A stretch of 10,256 nt of DNA from the NCBI GenBank assembly GCA_030039005.1, contig JASHQT010000554.1:1-10256 (forward strand), given 5' to 3'. The position numbers and the translations under genes were made by a program. This stretch comes from Bryobacteraceae bacterium. GTDB taxonomy: Bacteria > Acidobacteriota > Terriglobia > Bryobacterales > Bryobacteraceae. Positions 1 to 6,564 of the stretch are shown here, piece after piece (within the stretch, counting starts at the first letter, position 1; each line of letters begins with the position of its first letter). The notes below the pieces were generated by a model. The model was not told the DNA's origin and did no database searches. It saw only the letters and a list, made by a program, of their open reading frames with translations.

Positions 1-966
1 CAAACCATGACCGCGCACACGCGCCTGGCGCCCGACACCGGCGATCTCTACTTTTTCGGCTACGAAGCCGGCGGCCTGGTGACCAAAGACGTGGCGTTTT
101 GCGTCGCGGACAAAGGAGGCAACCTGGTCCGCGAAGAATGGTTCGAAGCGCCCTATGTCGCGCTCATGCACGATTTCGCGGTCACGCGCGAGCACGTCGT
201 TTTCCCCGTCTTCCCCATCACCGCCGATCTCAATCGCCTGAAGGCCGGCGGCCATCACTGGGTCTTCGAGCAGGACAAGGAATCCTACGTCGGCATCCTG
301 CCGCGCGACGCCCACGCCAAGCACATGCGCTGGTTCCGCGGTCCCGCGCGATCGTCGTTCCACTTCATGAACGCCTATAGCGAAGGCAATCGCGTCCATA
401 TGTATTTCGGCGTCAGCAAAGTGCCGCCGTTCCCGTTCATGCAGAAGGCGTCGGGTATCAATTTGCGTCCCGACCAGGTCCGCATCGGATTCGTGCGCTG
501 GACCTTCGATCTATCCAAGCCCAGCGACACTTGGGAAGAGACCGTCATCGGCCCTTCCGGCGACATGCCGCGCACCGCGCTCAAGGATCAGATGAGCGAT
601 TTCGACATCGGATATTACCAGACCTTTGATCCTCGCAGCGCCCCGCAGAATGGCCCTCCGCCCATCGCCGGACCCGTCGGCGCGGGCTTCAACACCATCG
701 TCCGGATGGAAGTGAAGACCGGCAAATACACCACGCTCTCGCTCGGCCCCACGGTCACGGTGCAGGAGCACGTCCACATTCCGTCCAAAATGCCCGGCCA
801 CGAAGGCTATCTCGCATTCGTCTGCGACATGCACGACCAGCAGCTTTCCGAAGTCGCGATCGTCGAAGCCGGAAACATCGAAAAAGGCCCGATCGCGCGC
901 ATCAAAATCCCATTCCGCCTGCGGGTGCAAGTCCACGGCAACTGGGTTCCGATCGAGGAACTCTAG
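1..966 (+). CDS. Carotenoid oxygenase / lignostilbene dioxygenase family protein, 5' end outside the window
   Basis: This is the C-terminal part of a non-haem Fe(II) carotenoid-cleavage oxygenase (RPE65/lignostilbene dioxygenase superfamily), which cleaves a C=C bond of an apocarotenoid or stilbene into two carbonyl products. The frame is open to the left edge. The first Met (base 7) lies inside the conserved TAHxxxxPxTGxL block, so the true start is upstream and about 150-200 residues are missing compared with typical members. Counting from that Met, the four iron-ligand His are visible: H4 (TAH), H55 (LMHDFAVT), H119 (SSFHFMNAY) and H310 (VHGNWVP). The C-terminus is therefore intact. An AGGAG at 965-969 overlaps the stop and suggests coupling to what follows. 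With a LigW-like decarboxylase and an aldehyde dehydrogenase nearby, a lignostilbene-type substrate is plausible, but family membership alone cannot exclude an apocarotenoid. The family call is secure and the substrate is inference. Confidence 0.92.
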   Translation, partial: QTMTAHTRLAPDTGDLYFFGYEAGGLVTKDVAFCVADKGGNLVREEWFEAPYVALMHDFAVTREHVVFPVFPITADLNRLKAGGHHWVFEQDKESYVGILPRDAHAKHMRWFRGPARSSFHFMNAYSEGNRVHMYFGVSKVPPFPFMQKASGINLRPDQVRIGFVRWTFDLSKPSDTWEETVIGPSGDMPRTALKDQMSDFDIGYYQTFDPRSAPQNGPPPIAGPVGAGFNTIVRMEVKTGKYTTLSLGPTVTVQEHVHIPSKMPGHEGYLAFVCDMHDQQLSEVAIVEAGNIEKGPIARIKIPFRLRVQVHGNWVPIEEL

Positions 967-1019
967 GAGAATTTCCGAGTGTTCTTCGCAGCCGTTGAGT
1001 ACCTGGGGCGGCACTACTC

Positions 1020-1286
1020 ATGGCCGTTGTGCTGGCCGGTGCAGTTCTCATCGGCCGCCCACTGCGCGCCGCCTCGAAACGTGTCCGAGCCGCTCTGAAG
1101 TTAGCGGGGGGCGCTGTTCTCGGGATTGGGCTGCTGGGGAAATTCGAACACCCATCCTTCTATTGGCCCGCTGGCTCAGAGGCCGCTACTGACGAAACTC
1201 TACTTTTTCGAATCGCCGTCACGCTCGGACTCGGGCTGCTGTTCGTGTCCTGGGCGGCCGATCTTGGCGGCCCCGACCCAGGTTAA
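1020..1286 (+). CDS. Small hydrophobic membrane protein, first copy of a tandem duplicated pair
   Basis: I do not recognise this 88-residue protein. It has hydrophobic stretches at about residues 1-12, 24-40 and 60-80 and an Arg/Lys-rich segment at 13-27, which suggests a small inner-membrane protein. It aligns without gaps to the next gene: residue n here matches n+10 there. Shared features are RxxxxRVR, a W-x-x-G-S-x-A-A-T segment and an LxFRI...LGLGLLFV C-terminus. The ATG has no clear ribosome binding site and leaves the first helix about 10 residues short. The same frame upstream (999-1019) encodes VPGAALL, which would complete the helix, but a TGA at 996 closes it. A GTG at 979 with a well-spaced AGGAG (965-969) opens the neighbouring frame instead. 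The 5' end may therefore be frameshifted. Codon use (TTA, GGG, CTA, GTT) is looser than in the large flanking genes. Confidence 0.55.
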   Translation: MAVVLAGAVLIGRPLRAASKRVRAALKLAGGAVLGIGLLGKFEHPSFYWPAGSEAATDETLLFRIAVTLGLGLLFVSWAADLGGPDPG

Positions 1287-1355
1287 TCGCATGTCGAAAG
1301 CGAGGTTGCGCTGTTATGGTTTGGGCGCTTCCGGCGTCTCACAGTCGGGTAACCG

Positions 1356-1628
1356 ATGCCGGACGTTCTGGTCGCCTACGCTGTCGCAGCGCTCCTGGTT
1401 GCGATCGTATTCATCGCCGCCTTTGCGTTCCGATCGGTTCTTGCGCGAGTCCGCTTTCTCAACTTAGTGGGGCTGTTCCTTGTAGCCGTCGCGCTTCTGG
1501 AGAAGGGCGGATGGTCCGCGCACCATTGGACCCCAGGATCTCCGGCTGCAACATTCGACGACTTGATCTTCCGGATTCTGCTGCTGGTGGGTGTCGGATT
1601 GCTCTTCGTCGCCCAATTCAGTCGTTAG
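1356..1628 (+). CDS. Small three-helix membrane protein, second copy of a tandem duplicated pair
   Basis: This 90-residue protein belongs to no family I recognise. Three hydrophobic segments are visible, at about residues 4-25, 34-50 and 70-88. Between the first two is a basic stretch (R26, R31, R33), and between the last two is a polar loop rich in W, H, P and S. It is paralogous to the preceding gene: RVR after the first helix, a W-T-P-G-S-P-A-A-T loop against W-P-A-G-S-E-A-A-T, and VGVGLLFVA against LGLGLLFVS. At the nucleotide level the copies have drifted far, so the duplication is old or predates arrival here. The ATG is the first start after an in-frame TAA at 1350-1352, and the ribosome binding site is weak (GGGT at 1347-1350). 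Its TAG stop overlaps the stop of the convergent MFS gene by 4 bases. Conservation of the pair argues that both are or were translated. Confidence 0.6.
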   Translation: MPDVLVAYAVAALLVAIVFIAAFAFRSVLARVRFLNLVGLFLVAVALLEKGGWSAHHWTPGSPAATFDDLIFRILLLVGVGLLFVAQFSR

Positions 1629-2926
1629 GCCCGCGCGGCCGATTCCCCGAGCGCCGGATGCATCGCGCCGCTTTCTTCAGCCACCTTGCGCCGCGGCGGA
1701 GTCGCGAACAACAGCAGCAGCGATCCGGCGAAGCACAATCCGGCGATCGAATAAAACGCCGGCGTGTAGCTTCCGAATTTGTCGAAAACATATCCGGCCG
1801 CGAACGGCGCGAGCGCGCCCACACCCGTCTGGATCAGCAGCCACAGCCCGATCACGGCCGGATACGCCTTCAATCCGAAGTAATTCATCGGCGCGCCCAT
1901 CATCGAAACCAGCGTCGCGCCCCATCCGAACCCCAACAGGATCGGGAACGGATACAGATCGAACGCGCTGGTCGCATGCACCACAAGCACCGTTCCCAGC
2001 CCGAACGCCGCCATCGCGAAGGCCCAGATGTAACGCGGCTCGATACGGTCGCCGAAGCTCGCGAGCAACTTGCCGGCCAGTGTGGAGATCGCAAGGATCG
2101 ACATCGCCATCGCGGCTTCGGCCGGCGAATGCCCCAGATCGCGCAGATGCACCACGCCGTGGCCCTGAATCAGCGAAAATCCGCAGCTAATGCCAATTGA
2201 CGAAAGCAGCATCAGGATGAAAGCGCGCGAAACAATCGCTTCTTTGAACGTCCATGCCTCGGTGGTCACGAAGACGCCGCGCGGACGTTTCTGCCCGGGC
2301 GCAACTGCGGGCGCTTCGCCGCCATCGGGCAACTGCCCCATATCCGCCGGCTTTTCCTTTACCGCGAAAAATATCAATCCCGCGCCGATGGCCGCAAGCG
2401 CCAGGAAGATCCACCATCCGTTGCGCCAGTTTCCGTGCGAATTCGCGATCACGCGATTCAATATCGGCGGCAGAATGAATCCACCGATTCCGCCGCCACT
2501 ATACATCAGCGAGAGCGCCAGCGCGCGGCGCCGAATAAACCATTGCGCGATACCCTGCTGTTCGGCGATCGCACCGCCCGCGCAGGATCCGAACCCGATC
2601 AGGACTCCGAACGAGACCACCGCTTGCCATCCGGTATGCACGAACAGAGCCATCGAAATCGCGCCCAGCATCGCGGCCGAGCTTCCGATCAGCAGCGTCA
2701 GGCGCACGCCGATCTTGTTCACGATCGCCGCGACGGCCGGCCCGGGCAGACCCACCATCATCATGTAAATCGAAAACGCCAGACCGAGCATCGTGCGGTC
2801 CAGGTGCAGATCCTTCGCCATGTAGGCGTTGATCACGCTCTGTCCGTAGGTCGGGAATCCCAGGTTGACCAAGTAGATGAACCAGAACGCCGCCAGCAGC
2901 TTCCATCCATAGAATGATTTCTTCAT
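1625..2926 (-). CDS. MFS transporter, OFA/monocarboxylate-porter-like
   Basis: This is a 433-residue major facilitator carrier with about 12 predicted membrane helices, acting in the inner membrane. The opening FYGWKLLAAFW is typical of the oxalate/formate antiporter and monocarboxylate-porter branches. So is the helix 4-5 region at 128-155, with its QWF-RRR-ALALSL-YSGGGIGG pattern. The N half ends near residue 189 and is followed by a charged, Pro/Gly-rich cytoplasmic loop to about 228, then the C half. I chose the ATG at 2926 over one 24 bases further upstream because GAGGGAG lies just before it and because family members start close to the FYGW motif. The upstream candidate also overlaps a palindrome that looks like an operator. 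The gene diverges from the aldehyde dehydrogenase across 67 bp, so import of an organic acid, perhaps the aromatic acid degraded by the neighbours, is likely. The transported substrate is not shown by the sequence. Confidence 0.9.
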   Translation of the reverse strand: MKKSFYGWKLLAAFWFIYLVNLGFPTYGQSVINAYMAKDLHLDRTMLGLAFSIYMMMVGLPGPAVAAIVNKIGVRLTLLIGSSAAMLGAISMALFVHTGWQAVVSFGVLIGFGSCAGGAIAEQQGIAQWFIRRRALALSLMYSGGGIGGFILPPILNRVIANSHGNWRNGWWIFLALAAIGAGLIFFAVKEKPADMGQLPDGGEAPAVAPGQKRPRGVFVTTEAWTFKEAIVSRAFILMLLSSIGISCGFSLIQGHGVVHLRDLGHSPAEAAMAMSILAISTLAGKLLASFGDRIEPRYIWAFAMAAFGLGTVLVVHATSAFDLYPFPILLGFGWGATLVSMMGAPMNYFGLKAYPAVIGLWLLIQTGVGALAPFAAGYVFDKFGSYTPAFYSIAGLCFAGSLLLLFATPPRRKVAEESGAMHPALGESAARA

Positions 2927-2993
2927 GCCGGGCTCCCTCACGCGCTGCATGCAGCGACCTTTAGAGCTTATAACATAGAGTGAGGACCCCTAA
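2927..2993. promoter_or_regulatory. Divergent intergenic promoter region between the MFS carrier and aldehyde dehydrogenase genes
   Basis: Both divergent genes must be driven from these 67 bp. On the plus strand a TATAAC (2969-2974) resembles a -10 box, 20 bases ahead of the start codon, and GAGG (2982-2985) is the dehydrogenase ribosome binding site with 8 bases of spacing. No convincing -35 is visible, which fits a promoter needing an activator. The palindrome at 2943-2956 lies about where a regulator could act on both directions. The reverse strand carries the MFS ribosome binding site directly beside its ATG. The promoter call is inference from motifs. Confidence 0.45.
2943..2956. promoter_or_regulatory. 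Perfect 14-bp palindrome, candidate operator
   Basis: CGCTGCATGCAGCG equals its own reverse complement over all 14 bases, and the flanking bases (G at 2942, A at 2957) break the symmetry. It sits in the divergent intergenic region, centred about 13 bp upstream of the -10-like TATAAC. A dimeric regulator (for example GntR, MarR or IclR type, all common beside aromatic catabolic genes) could bind here. No regulator gene lies within the window, so the binding protein is unknown. Confidence 0.4.
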
Positions 2994-4460
2994 ATGTCAG
3001 CCATCGAAATGTCTCCCGCCGCCTCCGCCGAAAGCTACGCGGACTTGAAGCTGCTGATCGCCGGTGAATGGACACCGCTCGGCAATCGCGAGTCCGAGCC
3101 GGTGCTCAATCCGGCAACCGCCGAATGCATCGGTATCCTGCCGCATGCCTCGAAAGCCGATCTCGATCGCGCGCTCGAAGCCGCCGAAAAGGCTTATCCG
3201 GTGTGGCGCAACACCTCGCCGCAGGATCGCGGCAAGATCCTGAAGCGCGCCGCCGACCTGATGCGCGAACGCGCCGAGTACATCGCGCGCATCGCCACCA
3301 TCGAAGAAGGCAAGAGCATCCACGAGTCGCGCATGGAGCTGCAATTTTCCGCCGACACGCTCGAATGGTTCGCCGAAGAGGGCCGCCGGGCTTATGGCCG
3401 CGTGCTGCCGCAGCGCATGCCGGGCATTCGCATGACCGTGCTGAAGGAGCCCGTGGGTCCCGTGGCCGCCTTCGCGCCGTGGAATTTTCCCATCGGCAAT
3501 CCGTGCCGCAAGCTGGGAGCCGCGCTGGCCGCCGGATGCCCGTGTATCATGAAGCCGGCCGAACATACGCCCGCCGCGGCGCTGGAAGTGGCGCGCGCGC
3601 TGGTTGACGCAGGATTGCCGAAAGGCGTGATGTCGATGGTCTTCGGCGTGCCGTCGGATGTTTCCACCCACCTGCTTGCTTCGCCGATTATCAGAAAGCT
3701 TTCGTTCACTGGATCCACGCGCGTCGGCAAGCAGCTCATGAAACTCGCAGCCGATGGGATGAAGCGCACCACCATGGAACTGGGCGGGCATGCACCGGTG
3801 CTGGTGTTCGACGACGTAGACGTTGATCAGGTGCTCGATCTTTCGGCCACATCCAAATTCCGCAACTCCGGCCAGGTCTGCATTTCGCCGACGCGCTACT
3901 ACGTTCACGAGAAGATTTATTCGCGCTTCGTCGACGGCTTCGCCTCTCGCGCACGATCCTGGACGGTTGGCAACGGGCTGGACGAGAAAAACAAGATGGG
4001 CCCGCTCGCGCACTCGCTACGCTTGAACGCGATGCAGGACTTGCTCACCGACGCGCGCCAGTGCGGCGCTCAATTCAAAGCCGGCGGCTCACGCATTCCG
4101 GGCTCTGGTTATTTCTGGCAACCCACCGTCATCTCCGATGTTCCCAACCAAGCGCGCACCATGAACGAAGAGCCGTTCGGGCCGGTGGCCATCCTCAATC
4201 CGTTCTCCGACTTCGATTCCGTGATCCAGCAGGCCAATCGCCTGCCCTACGGCCTCGCCGCCTATGCCTTCACCAACAACACACGCAGAGTCAATCTGCT
4301 TGGTGAACAGCTCGAAGCCGGGTTGATCGGCATCAACAGCTATGTCGTCACCGTCCGCGACTCTCCCTTCGGCGGAATAAAGGAAAGCGGCCACGGCAGC
4401 GAAGAAGGCCAGGAAGGCCTGGAGGCATGCCTGGTGACGAAGTTCGTGACCGAGTCCTAA
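2994..4460 (+). CDS. NAD(P)-dependent aldehyde dehydrogenase (semialdehyde dehydrogenase-like)
   Basis: This 488-residue protein is a full-length member of the aldehyde dehydrogenase superfamily and oxidises an aldehyde to its carboxylic acid in the cytoplasm. In order one sees the PWNFP motif (162-166, with N164), the cofactor-binding KPAE (K187), FTGSTRVGK (238-246), the general base in MELGG (E262), the nucleophile in SGQVC (C296) and EEPFGP (392-397, with E393). The C-terminus has FGGIKESGHGSEEG. All catalytic residues are intact. The overall pattern is closest to succinate- or ketoglutarate-semialdehyde dehydrogenases, a group that also contains vanillin- and other aryl-aldehyde enzymes, so the substrate cannot be read off. 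GAGG at 2982-2985 sets the start. Only one base separates it from the LigW-like decarboxylase, so the two are almost certainly co-transcribed. Oxidation of an aromatic aldehyde made by the stilbene dioxygenase-like enzyme is the role suggested by context. Confidence 0.93.
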   Translation: MSAIEMSPAASAESYADLKLLIAGEWTPLGNRESEPVLNPATAECIGILPHASKADLDRALEAAEKAYPVWRNTSPQDRGKILKRAADLMRERAEYIARIATIEEGKSIHESRMELQFSADTLEWFAEEGRRAYGRVLPQRMPGIRMTVLKEPVGPVAAFAPWNFPIGNPCRKLGAALAAGCPCIMKPAEHTPAAALEVARALVDAGLPKGVMSMVFGVPSDVSTHLLASPIIRKLSFTGSTRVGKQLMKLAADGMKRTTMELGGHAPVLVFDDVDVDQVLDLSATSKFRNSGQVCISPTRYYVHEKIYSRFVDGFASRARSWTVGNGLDEKNKMGPLAHSLRLNAMQDLLTDARQCGAQFKAGGSRIPGSGYFWQPTVISDVPNQARTMNEEPFGPVAILNPFSDFDSVIQQANRLPYGLAAYAFTNNTRRVNLLGEQLEAGLIGINSYVVTVRDSPFGGIKESGHGSEEGQEGLEACLVTKFVTES

Positions 4461-4461
4461 A

Positions 4462-5514
4462 ATGCCCGATTATCTCCGCATCGCCACAGAAGAAGCGTTC
4501 GCGCCGCCCGAGCTGCTGGCGCGCTATCGCAAACTGCTCGCAGACGGCTACGACGATCCGGGCTTTCGCAGCTTGTGGGGTTTCTATTCAGGTAACAGTC
4601 CGCGCGCAACCGCTCTATTCGAACGTATCCAGGATTTGGGCGAGCGGCGCTTGCGCGACATGGATTCAACCGGCATCGCGAGGCAAATTCTTTCACTCAC
4701 CGCGCCCGGCGTGCAAGTGTTCGATGCGGCCGAAGCCACCGCGCTGGCGCGATCTTCCAACGATCAACTCGCCGATGCGATTCGTAAGCGTCCGGACCGG
4801 TTCGCGGGACTCGCCGCCGTCGCACCGCAGGATCCGGCCGAAGCAGCCAAAGAGCTCGAACGCGGCGTGCGCCAACTCGGTCTCAAAGGCGCCATCGTTA
4901 ACAGTCACACGCGCGGCGAATACTTGGACGATCCGAAATTCTGGGCCATTTTCGAGGCTGCGGAACACCTGGGGGTTCCCGTCTACATTCACCCGACCAC
5001 GCCGCCCAAATCGATGATCGAGCCTTTCCTCGCTCGCGGACTCGACGGCGCCATCTTCGGTTTCGCCGTAGAAACCGGACTGCATCTGTTGCGCATTATC
5101 GTCGCCGGCGTCTTTGACCGCTTTCCCAAGCTCGTCATCGTGTCCGGTCACCTCGGCGAAGCGCTCCCCTATTGGCTCTCGCGCATCGACTTCATGCACG
5201 GAAACATGGTGGCCGCCAATCGCTATCCCGGCGTGAAAAAGCTCCAAAAGAAACCGAGCGATTACATCAAGCAGAACATGTACGTCACCACTAGCGGCAT
5301 GGCTTGGGAGGCGGGGATCTTATATTGTCAGTCGGTATTGGGCGTCGAGCGGGTGCTCTACGCAATGGATTATCCCTACCAGTTCGTTCCGGCCGAAGTC
5401 ACGCTGACCGACAATCTACCCATTAACGACGCGGACAAGAAGAAGCTGTTTCAAACCAACGCCGAGCGCGTCTTTGCCTTGAAGGCGGCCGAAGCGGCCC
5501 ATCAAAGTAGCTGA
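4462..5514 (+). CDS. Amidohydrolase-family aromatic acid decarboxylase, LigW (5-carboxyvanillate decarboxylase)-like
   Basis: This 350-residue enzyme belongs to the metal-dependent amidohydrolase-2/ACMSD family of non-oxidative aromatic decarboxylases. Expected metal and catalytic residues are present: the Glu pair in RIATEEAF (E10/E11), H177 in YIHPT, H230 in SGHLGEALPYW and D303 in MDYPYQ. R241, just after the second His, corresponds to a substrate-carboxylate Arg in LigW. From memory of the family, SLWGFY (37-42), DLGERR, DGAIFGFAVETG and DYPYQ match sphingomonad LigW closely. Gamma-resorcylate decarboxylases instead have TDWPFE at the Asp motif, so a LigW-like activity (5-carboxyvanillate to vanillate plus CO2) is favoured over resorcylate. 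The start follows the dehydrogenase stop by one base with no strong ribosome binding site, which implies translational re-initiation. Family assignment is firm. The exact substrate rests on similarity judged by eye. Confidence 0.88.
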   Translation: MPDYLRIATEEAFAPPELLARYRKLLADGYDDPGFRSLWGFYSGNSPRATALFERIQDLGERRLRDMDSTGIARQILSLTAPGVQVFDAAEATALARSSNDQLADAIRKRPDRFAGLAAVAPQDPAEAAKELERGVRQLGLKGAIVNSHTRGEYLDDPKFWAIFEAAEHLGVPVYIHPTTPPKSMIEPFLARGLDGAIFGFAVETGLHLLRIIVAGVFDRFPKLVIVSGHLGEALPYWLSRIDFMHGNMVAANRYPGVKKLQKKPSDYIKQNMYVTTSGMAWEAGILYCQSVLGVERVLYAMDYPYQFVPAEVTLTDNLPINDADKKKLFQTNAERVFALKAAEAAHQSS

Positions 5515-5523
5515 TGGCCGATA

Positions 5524-5529
5524 TATAAT
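5524..5529 (+). promoter_or_regulatory. Consensus -10 box (TATAAT) ahead of the DUF6152 gene
   Basis: A perfect TATAAT lies in the 31-bp gap after the decarboxylase stop, within an AT-rich tract (5520-5532) that stands out from the GC-rich surroundings. Transcription would begin about 10 bases before the ATG at 5546, giving a very short leader. That agrees with the lack of a recognisable Shine-Dalgarno sequence there. No good -35 is seen about 17 bases upstream, where the decarboxylase coding sequence ends. Confidence 0.4.
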
Positions 5530-5545
5530 AAACCGCAGATTTCGT

Positions 5546-5938
5546 ATGCGAACTTATATCCTGGCTGCTGTTTTCGCGCTCTTGCTTTCTGCTCCCGCGT
5601 TCCCGCACCATTCCTTCGGCGCCGAATACGACGATAGCAAGCCGGTGAACATCACCGGCGTGGTCACAAAAGTGGATTGGGAGAATCCCCACATCCATTT
5701 CTATCTGGATGTGAAGGACGACTCGGGCGAAATCGTGCACTGGAAGTTCGAAGGCTTCCCGCCCAACATGCTGCGGCGGCAGGGCTGGACGCGCGACACC
5801 ATGAAAGTGGGTGACACGGTCACGGTGTTCGGCTGGCGCGCGCGCGACGGATCGAACTTCGCGCACTCCCGCGAAATCACCTGGGCCGACGGCAGCAAGA
5901 AGACTTCCGGGCCTCCGGCCAATACGGGCGGAAATTAA
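5546..5938 (+). CDS. Exported DUF6152 family protein
   Basis: This 130-residue protein has a clear signal peptide: MRTY, a hydrophobic core at about 5-15, then APA at 16-18 as the probable signal peptidase site. The mature domain opens with HHSFGAEYD. It continues with GVVTKVDWENPH (38-49), W-KFEG-PPNMLRRQGW (about 67-82) and KVGDTVTVFGWRARDGS (about 86-103), the hallmark order of DUF6152, a small beta-rich periplasmic domain of unknown function. The C-terminal tail (about 115-130) is Gly/Pro/Lys-rich and probably disordered. From what I know of the family, members are numerous in Acidobacteriota and some Proteobacteria, often near oxidoreductase or hypothetical exported genes. It is read in the same direction as the catabolic pair but may have its own promoter. 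Its TAA overlaps the stop of the convergent anti-sigma gene by 4 bases. Function unknown. Confidence 0.87.
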   Translation: MRTYILAAVFALLLSAPAFPHHSFGAEYDDSKPVNITGVVTKVDWENPHIHFYLDVKDDSGEIVHWKFEGFPPNMLRRQGWTRDTMKVGDTVTVFGWRARDGSNFAHSREITWADGSKKTSGPPANTGGN

Positions 5939-6552
5939 AGCACCTTCGCGCCGACCCGGGCGAACGCGCGCGCGCCGGTATCTTGGCTGACGAACACGGC
6001 CCATAGACGATCGGTCTCGAAATACGCCAGATTCTCCGTGCCGCGTACGGAATGGTCGCGCACTGAACCGTAAAGAGACGGCTCCCCGCCGCGCGGACGC
6101 AAGTAAACCGAGTACTCGCCGCCCTGCTTGGAATAAACCAAATGGAGAAAAATCTGTTTGCCCAGGAAACAGACGCGTGCGCGCTCCAGGCGATACCCGG
6201 TAGAGTCGAGCGCCGCGAGCGCCGACGTGGGAACGCCCTGCTTTTGCGCGAGCCCCTGAATCGCGGAAACATCGGTCAGCCATTGCCGCCGCTCACCGCG
6301 CACGATCTCACGCTGATGATCTTGCATGGCCGCGGAACAAACCGCCGGAATCTGCTCCTGGTGGAATTCCCGGTAGGAGAACAGCGTGGCAAGCAGCATC
6401 ACGATCAACGCGGCTGCAGCCACCGCCCAGCCGGGCACCGTGCGGGGGCGAGGCGCGATCTGGCCCCGCACCGCTGCGGCGACACGTGAAGCGTCAACCG
6501 GTTCGGCCCGCATCGCAGCGCGCACGCGCTCATCGAGTTCGTCGTCGGTCAT
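5935..6552 (-). CDS. Membrane anti-sigma factor (putative), cognate to the adjacent ECF sigma factor
   Basis: This 205-residue protein has a short acidic/basic cytoplasmic part (1-40), one hydrophobic transmembrane helix (about 41-60) and an extracytoplasmic domain (61-205). That is the architecture of membrane anti-sigma factors that hold an ECF sigma factor until a signal arrives. The role comes from position: it starts 12 bases after the sigma gene, and its AGGGAA ribosome binding site overlaps the sigma stop codon. The cytoplasmic part lacks the HxxxCxxC zinc-binding motif of classical ZAS-type anti-sigmas. The outer domain has two Cys, C72 (IPAVCSAAMQDHQ) and C128 (RARVCFLG), plus several His (H79, H137). 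These could form a disulfide or bind a ligand, giving a redox or metal input. The ATG at 6552 is well supported. Anti-sigma function is inferred and no direct domain signature was recognised. Confidence 0.72.
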   Translation of the reverse strand: MTDDELDERVRAAMRAEPVDASRVAAAVRGQIAPRPRTVPGWAVAAAALIVMLLATLFSYREFHQEQIPAVCSAAMQDHQREIVRGERRQWLTDVSAIQGLAQKQGVPTSALAALDSTGYRLERARVCFLGKQIFLHLVYSKQGGEYSVYLRPRGGEPSLYGSVRDHSVRGTENLAYFETDRLWAVFVSQDTGARAFARVGAKVL

Positions 6553-6564
6553 CTCAATCGTTCC

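Noticed and set aside
1316..2200. 294-codon plus-strand open frame spanning the second small membrane gene and the MFS 3' part
   Set aside because: The product is Arg/Gln/Ser-rich low-complexity sequence with no recognisable domain, and it overlaps the clear MFS coding sequence antisense.
2997..4013. 338-codon open frame on the minus strand opposite the aldehyde dehydrogenase
   Set aside because: Its translation is Arg/Gly/His-rich without family motifs, and it mirrors the codon pattern of a clearly conserved enzyme on the other strand; a GC-rich shadow frame.
5423..6283. 286-codon minus-strand open frame across the decarboxylase end, DUF6152 gene and anti-sigma 3' end
   Set aside because: It crosses two conserved genes in other frames and has an Arg-rich composition with no motifs.
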